The notes: a model not told the origin generated them from the letters alone. A stretch of 64,000 nucleotides of DNA from Lumbricus rubellus (GCA_945859605.1 OX243822.1:19912899-19976898), one strand, 5' to 3'. Positions 23,463 through 35,218 are shown, counted from the stretch's first letter. Numbers and translations: made by a program.

Positions 23463-23923
23463 GGTGTAAAGGTTTCAAGTTACCCCCTCCTAAACATTAC
23501 CCCCAGGGCCCCTGCAAACTGTAATTTGCATCAATCATCGCATTTATTGCACTCAAAATACCAGAAAAATGATTCCGCTTCTTGTTTGAGTTTGAAGATT
23601 TTCGTCCGTCATCCCACTTCGTGGTTTGCAATCAATATTTTCATGTGTAACTAAAATACTAAATCGCCGCGGAAGCTAGGCTACATGGAGAAATAGCTTC
23701 GAGACTATTATTTTTTCCGATTAAAATATTGATAACAAATCACGAAGTGGGATGACGGATGAAAATCGTTAGACCAAAACAAGAAGCGGGAAGATTTTAC
23801 TGATTTTTTAGTGCAACAAATGCGATGATTGATGCAAATCTAGTTTCCTGGGGGTAATCTGAAACCGGTTTCAAGTTACCGGGGGGTAATGTTTAGGAGG
23901 GGGTAATTTGAAACCTTTACACC
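23463..23923. mobile_element. Inverted-repeat MITE (about 460 bp)
   Basis: The left end GGTGTAAAGGTTTCAAGTTA and right end (other strand) GGTGTAAAGGTTTCAAATTA match. The arms continue inward with shared words (CCTCCTAAACATTACCCCC, ATGATTGATGCAAAT, CACGAAGTGGGATGACGGA), so almost the whole element is one imperfect palindrome. It lies ~320 bp beyond the 3' end of copy 3. No clear target duplication. Confidence 0.7.
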
Positions 23924-23954
23924 AGTGTATCAGGAGCGGCGCTATTGCGGACCG

Positions 23955-24145
23955 TTAAGGACAGATCTTGCTGGAGTACTTTGGTCCACTCATGTAGCCA
24001 ACCGTCGCGTAGCGACGTCGGCGTAGTGACATGACATGACGCCGATATGAATTGTCTTTAAGCCTGTAAATGTTCATTTGAAAATTTCTACTTTTTATCA
24101 AGATATTTGCAAAAAACCGTAAAGGGTTACTTTTATGGTCCACTC
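23955..24145 (-). mobile_element. Fragment of a mariner-like element end
   Basis: On the minus strand GGTTTTTTGCAAATATCTTG, then TTTACAGGCTTAAAGACAATTCATAT, split here as TTTACAGGCTTAAAG and ACAATTCATAT, parallels the terminal region of the element at 63354-63720. Only an end fragment is present. Confidence 0.5.
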
Positions 24146-24239
24146 TGTAGACTGTAGTATGGTCGCGTGTGCTTTTCCAAACTTTAAAATGAGATCAATT
24201 CAAGTGAAGCTGTTTTGTTTCACTCTGTAACTAAATTAA

Positions 24240-27200
24240 CTAGTCAGACCTACGCGAAGTTAACTTTCTAATCAATTCTTCTCGATCAAATTGTTCAGAT
24301 ATTGGATCACCATTCGAATCAAGATTTCTTGTGTCCCTGATCTTGTCTTCCCAATATGCTACCGCAGGTATATCAAATGTACAGCCATCTGGACATAGGT
24401 CAAGGTAAAATCCAAAGACAGCACAATAACAGAAATCGTCTCCAGAAGGCGAGCTAGCCTTATAATTCTTTCTTCTCAACCATCCAGTGTATCGATCCGA
24501 CCATCGTAATGCCGACTGTGTAAAAGAGGGCATGAAGTAACACGGGAAAATGCCATGTCGAGAAAATTCCATTAAACAAAACATGATTCTTTCGACCCAG
24601 AAGGTGAGTTGATCTGGCGTAATGTCTTCATCTTTTCTTACCTCACTTTCACTTGCAAAGGCATTAAAAGCCTCAACACAAAACAGAAGAGAAGTCTTCA
24701 ATTGATAGGCACCGTCAAACAAAGATGAATTAGGTCCTATTTTGCAAACCATATATGCTGCCTTTATTAAAGGCGAGCTGTCCCTTATGACTCGACTTTC
24801 TAATGATGCAAATGAAATTCTGGCATATGACTCGGAAAAGAAAAAATGAGTACCACGTGGCTTACATACATCATAATGAGGCCGATGAAATACGAATGTA
24901 CAACCGTCTGCTTTCACAGATGGGTTTATGCCAACTGGCAATGGGTCTTCTGGCCACCAATCCTCCACTTGAATGCAAGCAACTATGTCAATTGATACGT
25001 TGACAAAAAGAAAGCCACCCTCTCCATCCTTAATGGGATGAATCATTCTTAGCAGTACAGTCTTACACAGACCGCCATTAGTATCATATTTATGCTCCAT
25101 GGTCCAATCGAAGAGATGCTCGTCTTTCCAGAAAGAGGGATCAGATAGGACATGCTCTAAAATAATTTTGAATCTGGAATTGACTTCATCAGTCAACATG
25201 CAATGATCTATGTTGAAGAAACTGTCAAAACTCTTGTCACTCCAATTCTCTGTGTTCTCACTTTTCTTCCTCCTTAGTTCAAAGTATCCATCAGGACCCA
25301 GTGGATGTGGAAACGGTTCACAGATTTTACTGAATTCAATCAGTTTGAAATTAAAATCAAAGTCTGTAGATGTGAAGATTTTTGTTTCTTCCTCTGCACT
25401 ACCCACTAGGGTCGACTGGCACTCAAATCGCCAGTCCTTTTCCTTCATGCCATCTGCCAAACGCTTCATGAAGTGTTGTATGTATGGTCTAAGTTGACTT
25501 AAACGTCTATTGAGGAGAACAAATTTATGTTTGGTCCATATCTTCCATATTGATTCTACGACCGATACTTGTAGGTTAGGTGATTGTGAGTAAATACGAA
25601 TTCCTTCCAGTATTTTTCGCTTAGATAATTCAGTCACTTGATCAGCGTTGTATACTTGCGCAATATCAGCTTCTGTGTATAGGCTGTGATCACAGTTTGA
25701 CCAATGCTCTCTTAATATGTGCCCGTTCACATGCATCAAGTCTCGCAGCTGCTTGAGATCTCTGGGTGTATTTCCACAGTTATCCTTCGTGTATTCATCA
25801 GCTCCAAGTTTGACGAGGAGCTCACACCTATCGTTTTCGTCCGCGTAATGCAAAGGGGTCTTGCCGTACATATCAACTGCATTTACTTCGTAACCCGTTT
25901 CTAATAAACATTTCGTTGGCATACGTCTCAACCGTGCTGACGCCATGGCGGCATAATGCAAAGGAGTTCTTCCTTTGCTATCTGTTGCAGAGGCTGACTT
26001 CCTGAAATTCTCTCGACTCTGTAGAATTCCATTAACCACGAAGTCGATTTGTTCTCCTTCCTGTTTTCTGTCAGTCGATGACCTCCAGCATTGAAGAAAG
26101 TCGCCTAAAATGCGGGAGTCGATCAGTGGATCAAATGAGATTCGCACTCTGTCGCCAACTTTTGCCACATCGATGGGCGCTAAGTCTTCTGGTGACTTTC
26201 GGATTAGGCCACGATTCTTAAGTGCTTTCAGAATCACCGAATTCATTCCGTTGGAAGACTTCATTGCCAAATCAAGAGGCGTGTTACCTCGGAAGTCTAT
26301 GGCATTTACATTTGCCTCAACATTATATAATAGGAATTCTACCACTTCTTCTCTAAGTCGAATAGTTTTCTCCACATGCTGAATATGGCTTTGTAACCAA
26401 TCAATTACTCGATTATGTGGATCCACAGTTTCTTCTTGCAATCTAAGCTTCTCAGTGTTGCTTGTCTCAAAAGAGTTAACGCCGTCAAAATTTCGATTCA
26501 TAGGCCATTTGCAATAGAAGTAGAAATCAAAATAGTGCATGCGTGGCTCATGAACAGCTGCGTGCAAGGCAGTTAATCCATTATAGTCGTATAAATTCGT
26601 GGAGGCTTTATGTTTTAGCAGTAGACGCACCACTGAGACATTATTCCTGTCAACTGCTTTGATCAAGGCAGTTTCTCCATATTTGTCTCTTGCGTCAACT
26701 TGGAGCTTCATTCCTGACTTTTGTTCCCAGTCAAACAGAATTTGAATCGCACCGCAAATGCCTTGCCTGGAAGCAATGATCAAAGGCGTTTCCCCATCGG
26801 AATTTTGAATATTAAAGTCAGCGCCATTGTCTAATAAGAATTGTATCATGTAGAACATACGAATCTGCTTTCCTGGCTTACTATGAACATCATCAATGTT
26901 ATTCATCACGTCGTTAAGAGGTGTTTGTCCGAACTCGTTTTGGTGGTTCGCATTAAATTTGATCGAATTAATCAATGCTTGTGCAATTTCCTTGATCTTT
27001 TGAAAAACTATATCGTCTTGTTTGTCGCCATCTAGATCTTTAGCGGCTCTATAGCTATTTTTCCAATCGGTGAATTCGCTGGAGATCATCAACCGTATCA
27101 AATAATAGAAGCTTCTTCCAAGATGCTCCTCTGAATACTCACCTTTGCTTGCATTGAGCAATAGCTTAACTATTTTTGGTTCGACCGAATGAACCGCGAC

Positions 27201-28094
27201 GTCGAGAGCAGTATCTCCATCGGAGTTTCTCCTCATTACCAGAGGCGTGTTTTCTTCTATCCACACTAATCCAGCTGAAACGCGTCGACCATCGGATCGA
27301 AAAAATTGAATTTTCTGGATGGCGCTGCATTCAGTCAAGTTACTAACATTTTCTTCAAGTGTCTGCCTATCTTTTAATAAGCGGCGAGATCTCCTGGAGC
27401 AGTGCTTTAAAATAACTTCAACAACTTCTGCGCGACCATTTCTGATGGCACGGTGTAGCGGTGTCTCTTTACGATCATCCAGCACAAATTCACAAAAACC
27501 GCGGAGCAGTAACAAATCCGTTACGTCTGCATGACCGCACGCAGCTGCAATGTAAAATGGTGTTTCATCGAATTGTTTCGCTACGTCTACTGTAGCATGG
27601 TTATCCAGTAAAATCTCAACAATAGAAGTGTGACCATTTAGGCAGGCTAATTGCAGTGCTGTCACTTTTTTGTCGGTACATGCATTAACATTCGCCCCAT
27701 AACGTATCAAATTATGTACAATGTCTGCATATCCAAAGTTAGCTGCAAGATGAAGTGGCGTCCATTGACTTATACAGACTGCATTGACATATGCACAGCT
27801 GTTTAGCAATAATTGCACAGTTGCTAAGTGTCCGTATTCAGCCGCCAGATAAAGCGAAGTCTCACCGAAAGCACTTCTGGCGTTGACACCAGCGTTCTTG
27901 CTTAGTGAAAGATCGACAACGTCAACGCGACTATGTTGAGTTGCTTCGTGTGAAGGAGCGCTGCGTTTTGTGTCCAGGACATCACCAGTCGTTGACGACA
28001 TCAGTAGATTTCTTACAGCCTCCGTATCACCACGTGCAGCTGCAATGTGAAGCAGACTAAGGCCTTCCTCTTCATCCTTCTGAGAATCGTCCAT
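24240..28094 (-). CDS. Ankyrin-repeat / Mab-21 (cGAS-like) nucleotidyltransferase, copy 3, intact
   Basis: 1284 residues in one open frame. Ankyrin repeats span roughly residues 13-800, with several degenerate repeats. The catalytic domain shows VGSAEEETK (~898), D911-F-D913 in TDFDFNF, D1036 in SIDIVACI before EDWWPEDP, then YQLKTSLLFC (~1130) and CYFMPSF (~1185), the Mab-21 C-lobe signature. The product ends in a short charged tail (DREELIRKLTSRRSD) similar to copy 1. Upstream of the ATG an in-frame stretch (LSTDSEPDN just before Met) matches copy 1 (LSSDSEPDS), and a stop codon bounds the open stretch in both. The true N-terminus may therefore come from an upstream exon. Expected role by family: nucleic-acid-triggered synthesis of a cyclic (oligo)nucleotide second messenger. 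Enzymatic activity here is inference from conserved residues. Confidence 0.9.
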   Translation of the reverse strand: MDDSQKDEEEGLSLLHIAAARGDTEAVRNLLMSSTTGDVLDTKRSAPSHEATQHSRVDVVDLSLSKNAGVNARSAFGETSLYLAAEYGHLATVQLLLNSCAYVNAVCISQWTPLHLAANFGYADIVHNLIRYGANVNACTDKKVTALQLACLNGHTSIVEILLDNHATVDVAKQFDETPFYIAAACGHADVTDLLLLRGFCEFVLDDRKETPLHRAIRNGRAEVVEVILKHCSRRSRRLLKDRQTLEENVSNLTECSAIQKIQFFRSDGRRVSAGLVWIEENTPLVMRRNSDGDTALDVAVHSVEPKIVKLLLNASKGEYSEEHLGRSFYYLIRLMISSEFTDWKNSYRAAKDLDGDKQDDIVFQKIKEIAQALINSIKFNANHQNEFGQTPLNDVMNNIDDVHSKPGKQIRMFYMIQFLLDNGADFNIQNSDGETPLIIASRQGICGAIQILFDWEQKSGMKLQVDARDKYGETALIKAVDRNNVSVVRLLLKHKASTNLYDYNGLTALHAAVHEPRMHYFDFYFYCKWPMNRNFDGVNSFETSNTEKLRLQEETVDPHNRVIDWLQSHIQHVEKTIRLREEVVEFLLYNVEANVNAIDFRGNTPLDLAMKSSNGMNSVILKALKNRGLIRKSPEDLAPIDVAKVGDRVRISFDPLIDSRILGDFLQCWRSSTDRKQEGEQIDFVVNGILQSRENFRKSASATDSKGRTPLHYAAMASARLRRMPTKCLLETGYEVNAVDMYGKTPLHYADENDRCELLVKLGADEYTKDNCGNTPRDLKQLRDLMHVNGHILREHWSNCDHSLYTEADIAQVYNADQVTELSKRKILEGIRIYSQSPNLQVSVVESIWKIWTKHKFVLLNRRLSQLRPYIQHFMKRLADGMKEKDWRFECQSTLVGSAEEETKIFTSTDFDFNFKLIEFSKICEPFPHPLGPDGYFELRRKKSENTENWSDKSFDSFFNIDHCMLTDEVNSRFKIILEHVLSDPSFWKDEHLFDWTMEHKYDTNGGLCKTVLLRMIHPIKDGEGGFLFVNVSIDIVACIQVEDWWPEDPLPVGINPSVKADGCTFVFHRPHYDVCKPRGTHFFFSESYARISFASLESRVIRDSSPLIKAAYMVCKIGPNSSLFDGAYQLKTSLLFCVEAFNAFASESEVRKDEDITPDQLTFWVERIMFCLMEFSRHGIFPCYFMPSFTQSALRWSDRYTGWLRRKNYKASSPSGDDFCYCAVFGFYLDLCPDGCTFDIPAVAYWEDKIRDTRNLDSNGDPISEQFDREELIRKLTSRRSD

Positions 28095-28330
28095 GTTATC
28101 AGGTTCAGAATCTGTGCTTAGGTCTTCGTCGTCAGCTTCAAATTACAAACTTACGTAGGCTACTGAATGCCAGATATAATCTATAGGCCTAATGTTTGTA
28201 AGTTTCGGATCCATGTCATTCATCGGATTCAACGTCTTCCGTCTCAGTTTCAATTTAACATCCGATCGTCCTTTGCCGATCTCAGTTGCAGTTGATGTGT
28301 CCCTGGATTCTACAAGAATTTGCACCGTTG
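28095..28330 (-). other. 5' flank of copy 3, homologous to the flank of copy 1
   Basis: Words CAACGTCTTCCGTCTCAGTT and GATGTGTCCCTGGAT are shared, in order, with 5925-6010 upstream of copy 1. The gene duplication therefore included at least ~200 bp of upstream sequence. A promoter could lie here but no TATA-type signal is convincing. Confidence 0.6.
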
Positions 28331-28520
28331 ATTAATTATTTATTAAGCTCTCTCCAATGAATGCCAAACAGCTGCAAAGTGAGGTAGTGGTGGTACCTAT
28401 TTGAATGCCATAAAGGCCTTTACTGATTTGAAATCTGCATTGTCCGTAGGCTTAAACTTGGTTCAAAGTTTGGGGACGACCGAGCGGTCAAATAATTATT
28501 AGCATTTTAGTAAACAGTAG

Positions 28521-29889
28521 AGGTGAACTAACATAAAGTCGGACATCAGGCAAAGTGGGACAAAAATTTTGCCGGCCCCCCCAGGGCCCACGCAGAAGAG
28601 ACTTCGATCACCAGATGGCTGTAGGCTATCATAGATTGTATTTGCGGAGGGTCTATCTAATGATTTATACTTCATAGCCTTGATGGGATCGTTTCCTACA
28701 TTTTGAGATGTCGCCTCTTTTCGATGCATGTCGATTTTTAGAGTTTTAAAATCTGACATAGGCTAGTGAAGCCTCTTTTTCACTGCTAAGGGTTTATGAC
28801 AATGTTATTGCTGAAGAGGAAGAATTTCAATTTTTTCCCCGACAGATTACAGCATAATATATGTTTTGCGTAACTTGTTTGAGCGATATTGAATTGGTCT
28901 CAGGGTTGAAACTAGGGCTGTTTGCTGTCCGACTTTAGCATAATTATATGCGTTTGTTAAAGTCGGACAAAATTATTACACCCTGCTGAATGTGTCTGAC
29001 TTTAACAAAAAGAGGTCCGCGCTAATGCTTATTATAATGATAATTATAGTTTTACATGTAAGGAATGTTTCAGATATTAGAAAAGTTCATGTTCTTTTCA
29101 ACTTTTTCATGGATCTGTCCATTAGTCGAGTTTATGTTGTGTATATGCCTGCCTTGCAGCTAAGTTTTTCATGCGCGTCTGATGCATAAGTCTTCTGTTA
29201 CGAAGACCCCATAGTAGACCGAGTCTAGGTCACTAAGGTTGCTACAACCTTCAGCGAGTTGCTTAATAAAGTTCTTGCAAACTGCTCTTAGTAAAATAAT
29301 GTTCTGTCAATTGTACAAACTTTGCTGGAACGAAAACAATGGCGGACTGTGACGATTGAACATTTGTATTGAATGTAGGCAGGTCTATACTGACATTCGC
29401 TTGATTTTATTTAAGTTACTTTCAATGTTAAATGTTATCTTTCAGTTAAATTAGGTACGGATCTTGTTGAAAATCGTTTAGTTTATGGATTGTCAGACTC
29501 TATCAACATATGGTCGTATAGGCCTAAGTGAAAATTGTTTAGTTTATAGATTGTCCGACTTTAACAACAAACTGTTCAATTTATTGATTGTCCGACTCAC
29601 AACATAAGATCGTATAGGGCCTATAGGAATATTATGTTGTCCGAGTTTGCCAACTAAAGTGTCCAGCTTTAACTGAAAAGCCGAAAAGTCAAATTTAGTC
29701 AGCTCGCAGTACTTGACACACTCCTGGTCGAGTTTATTTAAAATTGGCCAGGTCTAACTGACTGCATTAGTTGAATGAGATGATAAGCTATACAACACAC
29801 TTTAAATTTTCTATATATGACTTTCCGTTAGGCCCTACGGTGTGGAGTCGGTCTGAACAAAGTGTTCGACTTTATGTTAGTTCACCCTA
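28521..29889. mobile_element. DNA element with GGTGAACTAACATAAAGTCG ends and reiterated internal motif
   Basis: The left end at ~28524 reads GGTGAACTAACATAAAGTCG and the right end, inverted, carries the same 20 bases at ~29868-29887. The motif (T)GTCCGACTTTAAC and variants recurs at least seven times inside in both orientations (e.g. 28927, 28960, 28994, 29548, 29589, 29639). No transposase is visible, so it is non-autonomous or of unknown type. Confidence 0.65.
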
Positions 29890-29898
29890 GCATTTTAA

Positions 29899-30844
29899 CC
29901 CTTATAGGGTCACGAAATTTCTCAACCGATTTTGGTCACCTGGGGGTAAAAAAATACCCCCACTGTGATTCGCATGATTCCTATGATAAACTCCAATTTT
30001 CAAGTATAAAACTAAAAGAAATTATTTACAGAAGGTTCGCGGAATGCACTGGAACAAATAAACATAGGCTATGCAGCACTGCAGAAAAATCAAAATGGCG
30101 GACAAAATGGCCGCCATAATCTTAAATGATTATAAGTGAAGTTATGTAGCCTATGCAATGGAAACATGATTTCAGAGTCTAAATAAACATTTTCTAGGTC
30201 AAGGAATGCAATGAAACCAAATTCACATATGTGGCACTGCACGAAAATCAAAATGGCGGACAAAATGGCGGCCAGAATATTAAAATGGCTTTCAGTGAAG
30301 TCATATTATGTGCAATTGAGCATTAGAAACATGAGCTCAGGGTCTAAATTGTTAACTTCACGTTATTTGCTGTAGACAATTTCATTTATTCATCCTAATT
30401 TTGTGAAACCAAAACGATTTCTATATATAAATCGATACTAATCATAACATCGTTTCTATTTGTCCGTGCTGGAGTCAGGAGCGCCTCTGAGTAGTTTCCT
30501 TGAAGAGGCGCTATATAAATACTTGAATGAATGAATGAACAAATGAACGAATGAATGATACTATAATGTTCAGATACTGATAGGGATACATTGCGACAGC
30601 AAGACACTCACGTGTAACGCATGCATAATGCTATGTTTATGAATTTCTGACTAAAATAGCTACGAAGTGGTGCATTTTCGTACTTTATAGCTGATTTGAG
30701 TGCATGGATAGATAATAAAACTGGATGCATTCTGTGCATAAAACATATTTAGGAAAAGTCACAAAAGCGATTTCGTCAACTATTTTCAAGGGAAAAAATT
30801 CCGTGACAAACCGAGCTTTTTACCCCCCGGTGACCCTATAAGGG
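29899..30844. mobile_element. piggyBac-like non-autonomous element
   Basis: The ends read CCCTTATAGGGTCAC and, inverted, CCCTATAAGGG with TCAC, and are flanked by TTAA at 29895-29898 and 30845-30848. TTAA duplication with a CCC terminus is the piggyBac signature. The interior holds two AAATGGCGGACAAAATGG motifs about 180 bp apart and a LINE tail insertion, but no transposase. Confidence 0.8.
30460..30545 (+). mobile_element. LINE 3' tail inside the piggyBac-like element
   Basis: GGAGCGCCTCTGAGTAG, then TTGAAGAGGCGCTATATAA and (AATG)n, match the L2-like tail at 17.96-18.03 kb. A severely 5'-truncated insertion. Confidence 0.75.
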
Positions 30845-31289
30845 TTAAGTTATTTTTTTAACAAAATTACGCGTTATTTCAATGCTCATACATTGAAGTA
30901 ATTAAATAAATAATAGGCTAATAAATATAAAACAATGATAAATTGTTTAAGACATCAATAAATATAGGCCTAACGCTCTAACCCCATCATATTTCTGTTT
31001 CTAACATTTTTCCAGTCATATTCTACAGTGACTCTGCTTTTAAAATCCTTTTTACAGAATGAAAATATAATGTTTTCGTAGCTAAAGTTATAGGCCTACT
31101 CGTATGAATATTTCGAGTGAGAAAATCGAATAAAAAGTGTCAGTAGAGTCTATTCATGTGATTAAAAACTGCTACCGGTAGGCCTACTCTGAAATTTCTT
31201 GGCAATCGATGATTTATTCTTAATCAAATAATGCAAGCGGCATAAAAATTAGCCTACGTCATTACTTCGCCAATTATGGCGAAAACCAA

Positions 31290-31510
31290 CCTTGGTGACA
31301 AGTTGGTGTACGGAGGATGAGGACACGTTTGGGCGACCGCGCTTTCTCGGTTGCTGGTCCCAGAGGGCCAGAGGAAGGAATAGTCTTCTGTCGGACATCA
31401 GATTGGCCGCCTCAGTGGACTCTTTCAAGTCAAAGCTTAAATCTTATCTGTTTGCTAGGGCTTATTTCGCAGCTAACCGCTTGTGAGGCGCCCTTGTGGC
31501 GGTGTGCCAT
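31290..31510 (+). pseudogene. LINE reverse transcriptase C-terminal fragment
   Basis: Frames split by an indel read DRAFSVAGP and then SDIRLAASVDSFKSKLKSYL, the C-terminal signature of L2/CR1-like reverse transcriptases. They are followed by a degenerate GAGGCGCCC tail. Confidence 0.6.
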
Positions 31511-31615
31511 CACTAAACAACGATTGGTAAAAATTAATATTGAAGATTCGCAAAGCAGCAATAGGCTAACCTGAGTTTCTTCATCGTGACATAAATAATA
31601 AGTGTTACGAAGCAG

Positions 31616-33686
31616 GACGTTTTGGCGCCGCTGTTTTGGCGCCGGACGTTTTGGCGCCGCCGTTTTGGCGCCGCCGTTTTGGCGCCGGACATTATGGCGC
31701 CGGAATTTTTTCACCCTCATTCTAGAGTTTAAAAATTATGATATTGTAGGTAATTGTAGGAGGTTCATTTACGCACATTTTGATGTAAATGTTGTAATGA
31801 TATTCCACGCCGTTCAAAAGTTATGCCCGAAATAGCTCAGAATGTATGTTCGACATACATTCCTCACGTGATCTGAAAGGGTCAATTGCTGGTCCAATAA
31901 GTATCTTTATACCTGAAATAGAAGCTGGACTGATGAAAATGTGCTGCAATAAATAGAAGCTGGATTGACGAAAATAGGGCTTGAGAAGTGGAAGCTGGAT
32001 GAAGATATTTTATGGCTGAAATAGAAGCTGGATTGACGAACTTAAGTATCTTTATACCTGAAACAGAAGCTGGACTGATGAAAATGGGCTGCAATAAATA
32101 GAAGCTGGATTGACGAAAATAGGGCTTGAGAAGTGGAAGCTGGATGAAGATATTTTATGGCTGAAATAGAAGATGGATTGACGAACTTAAGTATCTTTAT
32201 ACCTGAAACAGAAGCTGGACTGATGAAAATGGGCTGCAATAAATAGAAGCTGGATTGACGAAATCAGCGCTTGAGAAATGGAAGCTGGATGATAATATTT
32301 TATGGCTGGAATAGAAGCTGGATTGATGAAAATCTGCTGCAATAAATAGAAGCAGGATTGACGAACTTGACGATTGAGAAATGGAAGCTGGATGAAGGTA
32401 TTTTATGGCTGAAATAGAAGCTGGAATGACGAACTTAACGATTGAGAAATGGAAGCTGGATGAAGGTTTTTTATGGCTGAAATGCAAGCTGGATTGACGA
32501 AAATGTGCTGCAATAAATTGAAGCTGGATTGACGAAATTAGCGCTTGAGAAGTGGAAGCTGGATGAAGGTATTTTATGGCTGAAATAGAAGCTGGATTGA
32601 CGAAATTAGCGCTTGAGAAGTGGAAACTAGTTGAAGGTATTTTAGAAAATGTTTTTGATTAAATTGGAGCTGTATGGAAGAAAATGTTCTTTAATCAATT
32701 GGGGCTGGATGGAACAAAATGTCCTTACTTAAATTGGACTGGATGGATAAATATGTTGTGGATTTATTGGAGTTGGATGGATGAAAATGTCATCCAGCTT
32801 CCATTTTTTAAGCGCTAAGTTCGTCAATCCAGCTTGTATTTCAGCCATGGAATACCTTCATCCAGCTTCCATTTCTCAATCGTTAAGTTCGTCAATCCAG
32901 CTTCTATTTCAGCCATAAAATAACTTCATCCAGCTTCCACTTCTCAAGCCCTATTTTCGTCAATCCAGCTTCTAATTAAGACACAAAAATACGTTCATCC
33001 AGCCTCCTTTTCTCAAGCGTTAAGTTTGTCAATCCAGTTTCTATTTCAGCCATAAAATACCTTCATCCAGCTTCCATTTTTCAAGCGCTAAATTTGTCAA
33101 TCCAGCTTGTATTTATTGCAGCAGATTTTCCTCAATCCAGCTTCTATTTCAGCCATAAAATACCTTCATCCAGATTCCATTTCTAAAGTGCTAATTTCGT
33201 CAATCCAGTTTCTATTTCAGCCATAAAATACCTTCATCCAGCTTCCATTTCTCAATCGTTTTTCATTCATCCACGGCCTCCAATTCGGATATAAAAATAC
33301 CTTACACCAGCTCCCATTTCTTAAGCGTTTATCATTAATCCCGCTTCTATTTAGGATATAAAAATACCTGAATCCATTTTCCTTTTAAGATATAAAAATA
33401 ACTTAATCCCGCAAGAACATTTCCATCAATCCAGCTCCAATTCACGCAACAAAAAGCCGTAAATTCATCGGTTCACTTTCTATTTCAGCAAGAGTTTCGT
33501 CAATTTGTTTCACGCGTCGTGTAAGCTGAACCGGAAATAGACTGCTAAGCGCAATTGTTATAGCGCAATGGCGGCGCCAAAACGGTGGCGCCAAAACGGC
33601 GGCGCCAAAACGGCGGCGCCAAAACGGCGGCGCCAAAACGGCGGCGCCAAAACGGTCGCGCCAAAACGGCGGCGCCAAAACGTCAC
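31616..33686. mobile_element. 2-kb foldback element with GGCGCC-motif arrays and tandem-repeat arms
   Basis: The left terminus is an array of about six TTTTGGCGCC units with GCCG or GGACG spacers (31616-31703). The right terminus holds about eight units in reverse complement (33571-33686). Inside, the left arm (~31890-32640) is made of degenerate tandem units built from GAAGCTGGATTGACGAA, TTGAGAAGTGGAAGCTGG and TATTTTATGGCTGAAATAG. The right arm (~32790-33290) carries the same phrases inverted (TTCGTCAATCCAGCTT, TTCAGCCATAAAATA). The switch is near 32785. No open frame of interest. Confidence 0.8.
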
Positions 33687-34898
33687 GTACCGTAATTATT
33701 AGTAGTATTATGCTATGTTTGGCTTGTCTACGAGCAGCACCATAATTGACGCGACGTAGGGTTTAGTTAACTGTTTGAATATAATTATCATCTCTTCTAC
33801 TCACCAATTTGCTATAGGCCCTATTGCTTAAATTTCTTTCAGGACTTTATGTTACACAGTACCGACACCCGTCGTAAAGGCACAGTTTGTCATATTTGAC
33901 GTATAAGCTGCAAGTGGCTGCCAGGCTACATCCTCTTCTATATAAATATCAGATATCGGCAGACATTTAAAGACTGCTAGCAATCTTTAGCCTTGTGCTG
34001 CCTTTTGGCATCCGATAAGATTCAATTGACACCCTCCTCCAGCATACCCATTGTCCTCACAGGTGTGCATTATCTCGCGATATCCACGTATAATGACCCG
34101 CATTGACACCCTATAAAATACTTCTGGACTTAATCAGCACCTTTCTCTCTTTAGACTATAGCCTAAGCAATATAAGCATGCTTGTCTTCAAACAGCAGAT
34201 GTGCATTATCTCGCGGAATTCAATCTCCAAGTTTAATGGTCCGAATACGCGTTGACGCTCTGTTTGCAGAAAACAATGAGTAGCCTAGGCCTACAAGAGA
34301 CGGGCTTCACGTAAGCGCACAAACAAATCAACGAATTTCTAACCTTTGTCAGTAGGCCTATAGGATGTTCATAAACGAGAACATACTGTGTAAAGTTTTA
34401 TGTTTAGTGACGTAGAGTCAATTTCAGTTGCAGCCTGTAAATCGTATAGCGCTAGGTAATAGGCCTATTAAGGATTTACAGTAAGCTTGTATGCTGATCA
34501 ACTTCTATAGTCCTAGAAAGTTTTGCATTATTATTTATCTCACAAATCGGATTCGTAAAGTCGGATCTTCTATAACGCTCACAAAGTCAAGGTCGATAGG
34601 CAGAGTGTCAAAATCCGGAGAGCCCGGTTGGCAGTTATAATCAGTCGGCTAGGGTGAACTGGCGTGCATGAGAGATTGGAACGGAGGAATCAGGATAGGA
34701 TCTTTGAACAATGAATCGTAATCGTATCGTAATCGTAACCTCGAGACTTCTACAGCGCCCACAAAAGCTAAGTCGCGGGAAGCAACTTATTCACATGCGC
34801 TTAATCAAAACAAAATCGATAGGCAGCGGATCAAGTCCGGAGAGTCAAGAAGAATGTTTTCAGTTTCGAGTGAAGACTTGTGGATAGTGCGAGGTGGA
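33687..34898. other. Intergenic, no gene seen
   Basis: Contains a weak ~240-bp duplication (words CGATAGGCAG and CCGGAGAG at 34600 and 34815). Otherwise nothing recognised. Confidence 0.35.
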
Positions 34899-35124
34899 GT
34901 TTGTTTGTGTGTGCACTTGTTATAGCGCCCCTTCAAGTCCTCTGCTCAGAGGCGCGCCCGACTACAGCGCGGACAATTCATCGAAGTTTCACGACGAAGC
35001 GCTGAGCAATTGCGAGTGAAGGACTTGCCCAATGCCCAAGGTCCCTAGGCGCGACTTGAGGTGGATTCGAACCTGCAACCCTCCGGTTGCAAGGCAACGA
35101 ACCTACCCACTAACCACTGCGCCC
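34899..35124 (-). mobile_element. tRNA-derived SINE, copy B
   Basis: Same family as the 8.70-kb SINE. On the minus strand it has GCAGTGGTTAGTGGGTAGG (A-box region), GGTTCGAATCC (B-box), a CCTTGGGCATTGGGCAAGT centre with a small internal duplication, and tail GAGGACTTGAAGGGGCGC, then TATAACAAGTGCACAC and (AAAC)n. No clear target duplication. Confidence 0.8.
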
Positions 35125-35218
35125 ACAAGTTTTGAGTAAATGGAAAGAACGACTTTCGCATGAAATAACAAAGCAACCATATTTTGTGTGGAAAGTCTTC
35201 TTCTTTAGTTCTCTGCCG

